64,000 nucleotides of DNA from Leptasterias polaris (taxonomy: Eukaryota > Echinodermata > Asteroidea > Forcipulatida > Asteriidae): positions 372,001-436,000 of the forward strand of contig JAZGTN010000068.1 of the NCBI GenBank assembly GCA_037783415.1, given 5' to 3'. This document shows positions 1 through 12,800 of this stretch, piece after piece; positions within the stretch are counted from its first letter, which is position 1; every line of letters starts with the position of its first letter. The notes under the pieces are model-generated. The model saw nothing but the letters and a program-made list of their open reading frames with translations. It was not told the DNA's origin and made no database searches. The translations under genes were made by a program, and so were the position numbers.

Positions 1-62
1 TAGCACAACCCATGGGCTGTTGAAAACAAGAAAATTTAACAAATACCCCTAACACACACCTA

Positions 63-190
63 CTTCGGTTGGCTTAGTTGTTTCTTCCCTGCCTGCCACC
101 TCTGTTGATCCCCCTATTCCAACCTTGAACCAGAGCCTTGCATGTGGATTGGGTTGCCAGTCCCTACCTTATTGCGTGGGTTTTCCCTTA
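63..190 (+). repeat. SINE fragment, S4 family
   Basis: The stretch contains the S4 body words (a 'ggttggctta' head remnant, 'gcatgtggattgggtt', 'gcgtgggttttccc') that recur at 3990, 4870, 32341, 38640, 58545 and 59200. The tRNA-like head is worn. It lies in the usherin intron that follows the last exon seen here. Confidence 0.6.
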
Positions 191-204
191 TTTGGTTCTT
201 TTTC

Positions 205-345
205 TAAAGCTGCATTACTTCAAAGGGTGTCGTTTCTAACAATGTTTCATTATATTAACAGCTCTCCAGTGCTCTTTACCAAGTAAGTTTTTATGGTGAA
301 TAATTTTTGGAGTAATTACCAAAGGTGTACACTCCCTTTAAGCAC
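205..345 (+). repeat. M1 MITE-like repeat, 3' fragment
   Basis: This is the end of a family whose full copies lie at 10783 and 35945. Shared words are 'aacagctctccag', 'ccaagtaagtttttatgg' and the terminal 'gtaattaccaaaggtgtac'. The other end is missing. Confidence 0.65.
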
Positions 346-369
346 AAAAAGTAGCTAAGTATTTATATT

Positions 370-527
370 TTTTGTCTTCTACCAGCCTAAGATTCCCAGC
401 CAAATTGCTATGTCTCATGTATCATTTGTGTGACTGGTTTTACCGCTAATTTTTGCTTGGGAAAAATTTATTAAGCAATATTTTTATGCTTAAGCAGGTC
501 TATAAAATTGGCCCTGGACACAGTCAT
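370..527. repeat. M2 hairpin MITE-like repeat, fragment
   Basis: The right end ('atgcttaagcaggtctataaaattggccc') is a diverged version of the terminal repeat of the better copy at 42045-42240. The left end is badly decayed. Confidence 0.45.
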
Positions 528-585
528 GATGAACTAAGCAAATTCACAAAATACACACCTCTCCACCTTTGGTGTTGTAACTTAC

Positions 586-884
586 CTCCACATTTGCCTT
601 ACAGAGACACTGCCCGGTGATCTTGTCGCAAAATGAGCCCGGCACACCACCGTCAGCATCACAGTCACACTCCAGACAACCGCCAGATCCCAGACTGTAG
701 TACCCATCCACACACTCATCACAGTTCTGCCCTTGTACCCCTACGTTGCATTGGCAGCTACCTGTGACTGGGTTGCAGTAGGGACTGGAACCCCCGATGG
801 GGCTACAGCTACATCGCTGGCATCCCTCAGGATTGGAGGGACTTAGGTTGAAGAAGCCATAGTTGCATCTGTCGCACTTTTCAC
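586..884 (-). CDS. USH2A: usherin exon 12 (last seen): laminin-EGF 4 end, 5, start of 6
   Basis: 99 codons after a split Gly, acceptor ...CATCAG, donor GTAAGT. Reads GEKCDRCNYGFFNL... through GQCLCKANVE. The exon ends in phase 0 in the middle of repeat 6, so the next exon must start GxxC-like outside the window. Confidence 0.93.
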
Positions 885-3800
885 CTGATGGGATTAAAAT
901 TTGTAATAATGTTTTAAAATAAATTGACATCAAAAGGAAATAGTTTTAGTTTTTTCCCCAAAAATTCAAGCGTGCAAGAAAATGTCAACATTAAAAGCGG
1001 CTGTTTCTACCATTATTACCACTACTGCTGCTAATGTAATAACAATACATAATACTTAGATAGCGCTTAATAATGTGTGACAGGCATTACAATTAGCCTT
1101 TTTGAGATATGATGGACTCTATACAGCAATCCTTCACCGATCTTGAACTCTTGGTGGCAGCAGATATGCCTCCATTACTGCGGTGTACCTGGGTGGTACT
1201 GCGCTGCCTAGCGACTGGTATAAGGTTTGGGCTACACGGCGATCATTTGATCAGTCGCGGGTTATTGGATTTTCACTTTGCAAATCGCTTAAACCCGTCG
1301 CTAGGCAGCGCAGTACTACACCACCGCAATAATGGCGGTATCTGCTGCCACCAAGAGTTCAAGATCGGTGAAGGATTGCTGTATAGGAGTACACTGTTTA
1401 GTTTGGGTGCATCCAGACAGATTTACCAAATAGTGTAATTATAATCGCCACCATATCTTAAAATGGCTTACATGTTGTAAGTGTTTACAAGGAGATGTTG
1501 TGAAATCTGCAGCCAGACATGACAGACACACCAGGGTAAACCCCTCTTGTTAGCTGTAAGTGTAACTGAGTTGTATTACTTGCATCACACAGCACACACA
1601 GGACCTACGGCTATACATCCCATCTGAAGGACGGTGGTTGTGGTTGAGTGTCTTGCTCAAGGACACAAGTGTTCAAGACCAGGACCTGAGCCCGCACTCT
1701 AACAACAAGAGTCTTGAGCCCTAGACCGCTCGGCCATGGCACTCAATGCTGTATACAGCCAACCCCAAATACCCTTTTCTTTTCAAATGATCTAAATTGG
1801 CCCCATCAGACTTTTCACTTACTAATTAAATCCATTTACAAAATGATGTTTTCTGCTTGGGGGATCAAATGAACTAAACTTTGATGTGTCTTGCCTTGTA
1901 CACAGATTTCATAGCGACATTCCTCTCCTACTTACCAATGACATTGGTTTTGCATGTACAGATTCCTGTTGTCTGATGGCAGGTTGTATCTCCCCCCGCC
2001 GTGCCTGCCATCTGACACCCACAGTCATCACATCCCTGTGGGTTGTCACTCTGTAGGTTGTAGTACCCTGGCCGGCAGGCGTCACACTGTCTCCCCACGG
2101 TAAAGGCCTTGCAAGGACACTGCCCATCAACCTGTAGAGAAGGGGGAAATATGTGGTTCACTCTCACTGAAATGTTTGAACTTCTTTGCCCCTCGTTCTT
2201 ATAATAATAATAATACAAACTTATAAAGCGCACTTTCTGATAAAAAATTACTCAAGGCGCTACAGAAAAGATACTACAAAAGTATCAGGCTCTCTACAGA
2301 AAATTACACCAAAACAGGAATGTTAATAACTTGCAGTAAACAGAAGTTTCTTGATATGAGTTTGAAATGTGTTGAGAGAGTGAGTGCTTCTGATGTCGTT
2401 GGGTAGCTTGTTCCAGAAGACTGGTGCAATGTGAGGAAATGCACGGTCGCCATAGTGGGTGGTACGAGATTTAGGTACAACGAGTTGGGTTATCACAACC
2501 AAATTGCTCTGTACAGCCTATCTATATCTGCATCTGTCCGTTACTGCAAGCAAATCTCTTGAAGAAATCTTGTTACCCAATAACAAAAATACAAAAATTG
2601 GAGTGAAACAGAAAACTCACCAATTCACAAACAGCCGAGGTGTTAACAGTACCATTGGTGAAGCACTCACAAGACATACAGACATCGACGACATCAAGGG
2701 GTGTCGCCTGTGCCCTGAAGTATCCAATCTTACAATGATCGCAGAAGCGCCCTTCTGTGTTATGCTCACAATCATTGCAGACTCCGCCCCCACCCCTGTT
2801 AAAATCACAAAAATGTTCTCATCGTCAATTGAAATATGAAATGAACATTATTTTAATGGCAAGAAAATTCTTCATTATTATCTGTTATCAAAGAAAAGAT
2901 TTATGAAACAGGCACAGTTCAGTCTGATAAGATTTGTAACATTTGTAATGGCACTATGCATATGTGACACCCAACGCCAAAACAGGCACTTCTCAGACAA
3001 AGTGAAATGGCATTCAAAATGAAGACAACTGAAACATCAGCTTGTGATTTGCCTGTGGATTTTCTTTTTTCACAGAACTCGGGTAAGTACCGAGTATACA
3101 GTGCTTAACACACATCAGGGTAAGGGTAAAAACCAAATTATATTCTTTAACCCCGATGCAAAAATTAACATCTATACATTGTTGCGGTACCCGCTGCTAA
3201 GGATTCAAACTGCCTCTAGCCATCGGGCTAGCTCGGTGGTCTAGTGGTAAGACATCTGCTCTAGCAATGCAAAGGTCGTGGGTTCGAATCCCACCCGAGT
3301 GATTTGCCTGTGGATTGTTTTTCACAGAACTCGGGTAAGTACTGAGTATACAGTGCTTCACACACATCAGTGTAAGGGTAAAAACCAAATTATAATCTGT
3401 ATGTTGAGAAATACTTACAACAAAGGTCCTTATTAGGAGGCATTTGAAAGCTCTTATTCTCATCTATTTGATGAACAAATAAACTCATCTATTTGACATG
3501 GAGCGACACAAAATGCTCTTTTCTTCCTTTTTTTATTTCCAATCAATTGTAAGTTTTGTAACTTTTGGTCATGACCACGTTTGTTTACAATATTAGTTAT
3601 GTCTTACAATATGACGGCGGCTGCAGCTGTTGCTATCACCGGATGTTAACATGGTGGCCCAGGTGCATTTGTTTCTGGCATAGAGTATCATATACACATA
3701 CATATTGAAGCATATTGACCCCTTGCCTAACTCCCAGTGCACTTAAACACACCTACTATCCTATCTGCCATTTTGGGAGTCGAAATGTACACAAAGGAAT

Positions 3801-6800
3801 TGACTCCCAAAATGTTGAAAATGATAGGCGCGCATTTTGCAGAGAGTGCGTTCCAAATCTGCAAGGGGTCAATAGGCCTTTAGCAACCTATTGTTAGCGA
3901 GTGAACTTTGCCTGATGATTAAGAAACATTTATGTGCAACACTTGCTATAGGTTATGAGAAACCAACATGAAAGTTACAAGAAAACCGTGAGACAGGCCT
4001 TTTTCATTTCATTTAATTCCATTTCATTTATTAATTCTGGTTGTGAAGCCAAGGACTCTCAGAAAAGCGAAGTTAATCACTATACTAGTCAAGAACCCCG
4101 TGGAGAGAAGACAATGAAGGAAGTTTCAGTTTTAGATGTGGGAGGAAAACCCCAGAGAAATATTCCAGGGAAAACCCACGCAATCACATAGTGCCCCTGG
4201 TGGGATTCGAACCGGGGTTCCAGAGGTGGAAGGCAAGGCATGATACCACTACACCAACCTAACTGCCCATGGTGGGAGTTCAACCCACATTTCAGGTGAA
4301 GGCCACATCACCACTCATCCCCAAAGAAAACTGCAACACTTCTTAGGAAAAGAGTTGTTTAAAAACCAGTTTGGGCAACCCTTCATCCTCTCACAGCTGT
4401 TTAAACACTTTACCTTGAATGTTCACCGGGGAATGGGTCCACCGTGATGTCATAATCACAGCTATCAGCGTGGTTGTAACAAGTGCATGGTTTACATGAG
4501 TAGGCCGCTTCCTGATCACCGTGACGAAATGGTTTATCGTTGTACAGGGGCTGACACGTGTCACACTGTTAAGCAAAGGACAAAATCCAATCTATTGCTC
4601 TCCACCAATAGTAAACAGTCATAATTCAGTTTACATTAAAACCACACTTTACTATTTCTAAGCTATGAGTATTAAAGAATCAAACAATTAGAATATCTTC
4701 AAATGAATTACATTTCTTAAAGCACTCCATCATTACAATAAATGAGAATGTCTACTTTGTGTAATTTCAAATAACTTTTTTTTTGTATTGTAAAGGGGGG
4801 GAAAAAGTCCTTACAATTAAAAAACTTCTTAAAGCCTGCCGCCAACATTGGTAATTGTCAAAGACCTATAACCACACTCAATCCGTCAACAGAATGACAA
4901 GAAAATTGTGGAAAAAAACCAAGAGAATGTCCTGGATTTAAAGAGATCAGTCTTGAGCTCAATAAGGTAGGGACTGAAAACCCAATCCACATGCAAGGCT
5001 CCGGTCTGAGGTGGGATTCGAACCAGAATCCACAGAGGTGAAAGGCAGAGAAAGAAACAACTGAGCCAACCTGATCCGTGTTTACATGTAACTACGGTGA
5101 TTGAAATGTCTTACATGATCTCCCATGGTGTTATGCAGACAGGTACACTGGTATGGGGATGTACTCAGATCACACTCCAATGCATGACCACTGCAGTCAC
5201 ATCTGCGGAAATTATAATCAATAAATGAAATGCAACATGGTTTGGATAATCAAGATAATATTTGAAAAATACAGACTTCATAATAAAGAAAATTTTGAAA
5301 TAACCGTTTTAAAAAATAAGAGAATTTTTTTCTGTACAGGTGTGTATAAAGTTTGTCTCAATTAAAAGTAATAAGTACTAAACCACACCCCTGAACAAAG
5401 ATATTGACAAAATGGGAAGACCACCCACATTAGGGCTAGATAGCTCACTTAGTTGGTAGAGTGCCAGCACACTAATCCGAAGGGCATAGGTTCAAGTCCC
5501 GCTCTAGTCAATTTTTCTTTGTTCAACCCAAAATTAATAACAATAATACGCAGTTCTTTTGTAGCAGTTCTTATGTTTCCTAATAACATCCGAGGGCATC
5601 TTAAAGCACTAGTTATTTCTGTCTACAAGAATCTGATCTTTAGAAGTGGCAATTGCCAACTGAGATCCGAAACAATTAGTTTCTCTCTTACCTTGCACTG
5701 ACAGTCAGTTCCTCCAGGCCATAATAACCATGACGTTGATTTGTGATATAAAAATGATTCTGCAAATGGATACGTATCTGAGTTGCCCGGACAAACTCTA
5801 GCAGCTCCGGTGCGTTGTAGAAATCGTTATGGCCGGGGCGTGCGATAGGCTCCGGTGACAAGAGCTGAAAAGTTATATTTCCCTTGGAGTAGGGGACAGC
5901 TGGATTGCTAAAGTAGCCAAAAGAGAAAACAAAGTTTGAAACTGATGCAAACTGGGCCTCTTGGAGCTTATTAGATTGGAGCTGAATTTCATGGCACTGC
6001 TTACTGCAGAATTCTGCCCATTGAAGTGTGCGATTCTATTCTGTAATGCCACGGTAAGCAGAGCCATGAAATTGGGCCCAGGATGACAGGGTTTGCCTCA
6101 AGGCTTTGAGTAACTAGCCAGCAGGACCAGTTAGCTTCTCATTTCACTATTCAGTCAGCTTTTGCACTGGTCCGTAATTTAGGACATAGGGATGTTTTTT
6201 ACAGGGATGCCAGTGACTCTTTCCTTCAGAGCCTGAAAAAAATTTGCTGCGAAGGAAAGGGGGTCACCCCCCCCCCTCCCCCCGCTCAGACCAAAAAACA
6301 ATAAAAAACATAACAGCAATTTTTTTTATAAAACATAAAGAAAAAGAAAATTCTGACCCCCCCCCCTGCAAAAATGTCTGGATCCGCCCTGTCGAATGTG
6401 TATGTACCTGCGATGTCGATCTTCCTCATGTAGTCTGATAAAAAATAACCCCCACTGTCTTTGGACTCCAGCCACCGCCAATTAAACCTATTCTTTACCC
6501 CTCGATCGATTTGTTTGAAATTAGCTTCTCTTTCAACATCCATAATGACTCAATGGTAACGCCAAAAACTCAGTCGGTATGTCTCAATGGTAACGCCAAT
6601 CGTTCTCAGAGTGATTTCATGTACGGTCCAAAGATCGTGTATGGATGTACACACAAAATACATCGATACATACCATACGGCACCACGCACACATTCGACA
6701 GAAAAGTCTAGTCTTCGCTCAATACTTCCGGCATTTACAATACATGTACGAATGCTTGAGGGCGCTTTCAAAACATATTATCATTAAACACGAGTCGCTC

Positions 6801-9800
6801 CAAACGAGCGCTGGAAATCTGTTTTCAATAAAATATATTTTCTCCGGCCTGATGAAACACGGAGCGCCGGAAAAATTTGGGGAAAATTTGAAAAAAAGCC
6901 GGAATTCCGGCAATAGCCGGAAAACTGGCATCCCTGTTTTTAACACTGAACTAGCCAGCCAGACAGTAGAGAATTTCAACTGGTCCTCAGGTGTTTTAAC
7001 TGGCATTTGGCCAGCGGATCACTGTAAAGGGAGAACGCTGGATGACATCAACAAAACTTCTAACCAATAAAAACTGTGGACTTTGGATCATGCTTCAAAT
7101 GGTATTGAGTGGTGTAGATCATTGAGTAGAGAAAGCTTCAAATTTGATGTATTGCCTAACTGAGTGGAAACATTTGGAAAATAAAAACAGCAACTTGTCA
7201 GTTAGCTCTACAGTTTGTTTCCTGATCCCTTCCATTTGCCTGTCTTCTGTTGGTCTGGAGTATCCCACTACTAAAATGTCATGCTTTGGGGAAGCTGAAA
7301 AAAATAACTAATAAAAAAGAGGTTTTTTCACAACTTTTGTTCACTGCTTTCATAGTAATGTATCAAATAAATATTTTTGTTTCATGTAGCCTAATCTACC
7401 ATGAGAGGCGAGTACTTTACGCAAATACAATTCTTTCCACTCCAACAAAAATATTTGTTACCTAGGCCACACATAGCAAGTAAGCATTGTTACCTAGGCC
7501 ACACATAGCAAGTAAGCATTGTTACCTAGGCCACACATAGCAAGTAAGCATTGTTACCTAGGCCACACATAGCAAGTAAGCATTGTTACCTAGGCCACAC
7601 ATAGCAAGTAAGCATTGTTACCTAGGCCACACATAGCAAGTAAGCATTGTTACCTAGGCCACACATAGCAAGTAAGCATTGTTATTTCTTACGTTGGAAA
7701 TTGCAGACAGTTTACGGAGGAGGGCATTAGTAGAGGTCCGTTATTCGGCATGCCAAATGCTGTAATACAGTCTTCTGCATAGTACTGCCAGGTGGACCAG
7801 TCTAATGTATCGTTACGTCGGCGGGATATGGTGACTGATGTGGGTTGAGGGCTGTAGAATTGTAGAACCACGTAGAAAACCTGAATAAAAAAAGAAAGAA
7901 AACACAGTAAAAATCACAGGATAAATTAATAGTATTTCGAGCAACTTTATAGTGAGATAATAGAGCTGAATTTTTGTAAAATTTAATATCCATTCTCATC
8001 ATTTTTAATAGATGTTAGTTTTGCATCTGGATAAAGAATATTATTATACATTTTGTCCCTTACACCAAAAGGTAACAAGCACTGTTAACAAAGTACTTTC
8101 CCGAGTTCTGAGAAAAAAAAATCCACAGGCATATCACTCGAGTGGGATTCGAGCCCATGCCCTTTGACGTGCTAAAAAAATGTCTTAATACCAATAGACC
8201 ACCATGGCTGGGGCAATTTGAATCCTATATTTTTAGCAGCAGGTACCACAACGATTTATGTTAATTTGTAATCGGGGATGAAGAAATATTATTCAATGTA
8301 AGGGCAAAAACCAATTAACATTTTCCTCATGCAATTCTCAACACACATATTGCAAAACTAACATTTGAAAACTTCATCCTTGGAAGGAACACTCTCATTT
8401 TTCAGGAAAAAACAACATTGTGCTTGGCTTCGTTAGGTTTTGGTGATTAAATCCATCAACATTAAAGGAGTTGGTAAAGTTTTAACAGATTTTTGGGATA
8501 CCTTTGACCGTAATATTTAAATAAGTTTCAGGAATGTTGCAAAAATAAACCACATTGGAAACCGACTGGGTCAATTTCCGTCAATTTTTAGGGCAAAGAA
8601 AAAGTTAACTAGAATGGAATTTGAACAGGATTTTAAGGTTGAATGGCCTCTGACTGGCTTCAATTTTTCATTGTTCACCCAAAATTTGAAACATTGTAAA
8701 ATCCGACAGGATGTGGCCAGATTAATCAAACACAGCTAACAAGCAGTTTGGCTACAGTACCTGGAATTCCCCACTGACAAGGTCGACATACAGCATGATG
8801 TCATCGGTGAACGTAGACACCCAACTGCTCCCTACGTCTCCATCGTTAGCAAATTGTAGAGGGTAGGCGTACTCTCCGAGGCGTGCTAAGGTGTCATCAG
8901 TGGTGTCTGGTTCACCATTCTTCAGACAGAGCCTGTAACCGATTATAGTAAAAATAGCTTTCAAACTCTAAGACTATCTATGATTACAACAGACTTCAGT
9001 GCCCAGTTCCATTAGTGGCATTAAAAGCAAAGAAAACTGAAACAACAGCCATTTTATCAACCTGATGGTACATGTATGTGATATGATGTCTGTAACATTC
9101 TATAAGTTGAGAAATACTTACCTTATAGACCCAGTTCTTAAATGGAAGGGTATATATACCTTTGGTAATTACTCAAAACATTAAAGACCATAAAGTGTTA
9201 CTTGGTAAGAAGGAGGGCAGCTGTTGATAATGATTAACATTTTGAGAAATGATTCCCTTCTATAAGGAATATGGTTTTTCGAGAAAGGGATTCAAAAACA
9301 TTTCAATCGTGCCTGGCTTTGGCAGAGAGAGTGTCACAATTACATGAGAAAAACACAGAACTCTTTCAACTATTGACTTTTTGAATAAACTAAGAAGTTT
9401 AAAAAGTTTGTGAAGAACAATCATCAATAAAAAGTAAGTTGCTGAATACAATGAAAGATATCCTTTTCTCGTTGCATCCTGTGCAGTCCGGTCAGTTCTT
9501 ACCTGTCCTCAAGGGGGTTGATCCGTGGATGGGAGTCTGGGCACCTGCACTCTGACTGAGCATGGACCCCTGGGAAGGATCCTGTAGCCAACTCAACAAT
9601 CTCCCGATTCGTCAGTGTCTCTTGAAAGACGTAGAAATCTTGCATACGCCCTAGATACTGGTTCCCCTCTGAACAAAATTGAAAAAGAAAAAGAAAATAG
9701 TTTAAAATACATACAGGGTTAAAATGTGCAGGTTGCCGAATAATGCACCTCATGACGATGGTTATCTGATTATGTTAAGTTTTTTTTGTTAAACCCTAGC

Positions 9801-12800
9801 AGTGTCTTGGGTTGATTAAATCCACCCAATACTCTGACTGCGATTGGCACAGCTGATGAATCCACCTTACGTATGATACTGCATTTGTGTTGTTACAACA
9901 CACCACTAATAAGACCTTAAAATGACCTTTGTGAAAGATCAAGTTGTGAGAAAAATAAAGTTTGAGAAGTCAGCTTTGAATAATATGCCTTTTAGTCATT
10001 GTTTCTAGAATCTTATTTTTGCAATAGACTGTGCAAGTCTCGCACGTATCCGAACGAGAAAACACGTCAAACGAAGAACATGTTTATTTCTGAAATTAAA
10101 TCTTTGTTTTAAATTATATCTCATGACAAAATCTGAAGAACAAAAATAAATCATTACAATTTTATGAAAAGTTTTAGCTTTTGAAAAAACAATTACAATA
10201 GTGTGTATATTATTATTGAAAAAAAATTAAAACTCTGGGACAAGGATGCCTATTTGATGTTAACTTTTTAGAAACCCCTTACGCGGATTCGTGAAGGTCA
10301 AACGGGTCTTAAATGGACCCGTATCGCAGTTTAAAGAGGATGCTGACGCCTCAGCAACCATAGACTGCAATGAAAAGGGTTTGCTTTGCAATTACAGCAT
10401 CTGGCGATTATAATTGCACATCCAAAACAAGCGTTTACATAAGTTTTATGATCGGAGGCGAGCACAAAATTCTTAATTTTGTGCAATAACCGGAAGCTGA
10501 GGTCAAGTTTAATTCTTGGGTTTTCTTCGTTATATTGTTGAATTGGTTTTACTTTCATATGTTGTTATCACTTAGTATTACATTCCCAACAACATGTATA
10601 CTTTTCTAGGTCATAACCTACGTTAAACTAAAATAATTGACGAAACAAAATCTCGCCCACGTAAAACTCCATATGGTTGGGACCACTATGGTCCCGGAAG
10701 TTTGATTACACGCGAGACTTGCACAGTCTATTTCAAACAAAAAGTAGTAATTTACAACTTATGCATGGCATTACAAATAAAGGCAGGGTATAGGGCCTAC
10801 CTTTTGGTAATTGCCAAAGACCAGTATTGTCACTTGGTGTATCCCAACTTATGCATTAAATAATAAACAAACTGTGAAAATTAGGGCTCAATTGGTCATT
10901 GAAGTTGCAAGCCATGAAAGAACAAACACCCTTGGAACATTGCATAGAATTGTGTGCTTTCAGATGCCTGAGAAAGGCTTCATGCCTGATCGAAGCCTTT
11001 CTCTTATTCAAATTTTGGGGTGAAAAATTACCTCTTTCTCTAAAACTAACAATGTTTTATAACATCAACAGCTCTCCAGTTCTCTTTTCCAAGTAAGTTT
11101 TTATGGTCATTAATGATTGGAGTAATTATCGAAGGCATACTCTGCTTTAAGAGTTTTCAACATGTATACGGTCATACAAGGAGTCTGACAGGGGAGAAGG
11201 GCAGCCAAAGGCTGTGTACAACTTTACAACGTGCCTAAAAATGTAACCAACAAGGGAGAGACAACAAATTATAACAATCTAGTATGCAATTATGAGGGGT
11301 GAGAGTCATTACTGAAAAAAAAGTCTGAAACTAGGACCCAAATTTTAGGAGGTAAGTTGAAATGATGACATTTCCAAATTTTTGTAAATCCCTGGACAGT
11401 GTCCTCAGCACAAGAGAAGTACATGTAGATCAAAGAGCGTGATTTCTTTAGGCCTATAATCCTATATGTGGAAAAAAATAATGGCTGCTTTTCTTCATCG
11501 GGCTGACTCAAAAGGTCTGAATGTAGATAAAAGTCTGAAATTTCTCATCCATGAATTATCTGTTCTCCCATTTAGTTATAAAAAGGACAATCAAAATAAA
11601 GACATGATATAGGCATAAGTGTTACCTAAATCCGCCACATATATTATTGTCCTTTTGATTTTTAAAATTTATGTTGCAACAACTGATGTACTTTCCTTTT
11701 GAAATTCAGATTCATGTCCAAAGTGTTTGTAATTTTCATTGATAAAAAAAGGAGGGAATAATTAGAAAATATTGAAACTTTCCATCAATATTTGAAACAG
11801 AGAAGTCTAATAATACTACAGCACATTCTCTAAACTGAAAATGATCAATTTCACCTTACAAAGTTAAATTTCCATTGAATGTAAGAATACTAAACAATAT
11901 TAATGTTTAAAGCTCCAAACAATTACACACAATTAATTACCATTTTGACATGATGTGGAAAGACCATCTGTTATGGCAGGAGGTGAATTTGAATGAAGAG
12001 GTCTATTTTACCAAGCACGACGAAACTGACAATTAAATTGGAGTTGGCACAGAGTACAGACGGTAGTATAATGACATCAGTTGGGTGTGTCTCAGAAAAT
12101 AACCATTGAATAAATATAAATAGCTGTTTCAGAGCACATCTGTGTGGGTTTCATAAAATATTAGGCCTGAAACTCTGCTGTGTGTTGACATTGAAGGTAT
12201 TCAAATGAACCATGTGATGCGGTCATCTAGTTGTAGTTTATTCCTCACTCATTCAAATCAACAAAATTAACTGATAATCAACAGAAATTACTTTTAATTT
12301 TTTTTTCTTTATTTTCTTTATCTGACCATTCCACACCATCCACTGTGATTTTGAGTGACATATAAACTGTGCCAGACAGCAATATGATATCATTCATAAT
12401 GCACATAATTCACAGTCAACCTTCTAACTGTCTGACCATTCAACATCATCCACTGTCTAACCATGCAATGTTCAATTCCATCTGCTGTAGTTTGGAATGA
12501 TAGATCAACTGTTCCAGCCTGCAATATGACATCATCAGATGCCTACACAGTACAAAGTTAACTCCAACTGTCTGATTATTCAAAAAATATGTCATTAATT
12601 TTGTTTTAACACTTTCAAGCAAATTTTGAAGAATATACCCTGGAAATTGTTCAATGAAATCAAAATTGTTCCTAGGTGACTTGTATGCCACAAGCTTGTT
12701 TGGACTTACAAAGCATTGAAAACAATTGTGCTTCTTGATTCAAGACTACTTCTTGAGTATAAACATTGTAATAATTCTGTATTAGGCCTACCTGTTAGTC

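Noticed and set aside
1109..1438. 109-codon plus-strand open frame
   Set aside because: It lies wholly within the branched hairpin element and has no recognisable domain.
3228..3300. Possible functional tRNA gene (also 5430-5515, 14095-14165, 18690-18760, 19030-19075, 56815-56890)
   Set aside because: A and B boxes are present, but stems are mismatched and each unit is joined to a conserved non-tRNA body that recurs across the window. These are tRNA-derived SINE heads.
7457..7680. CRISPR-like array
   Set aside because: The units are contiguous with no unique spacers, in a eukaryotic intron; it is a plain minisatellite.
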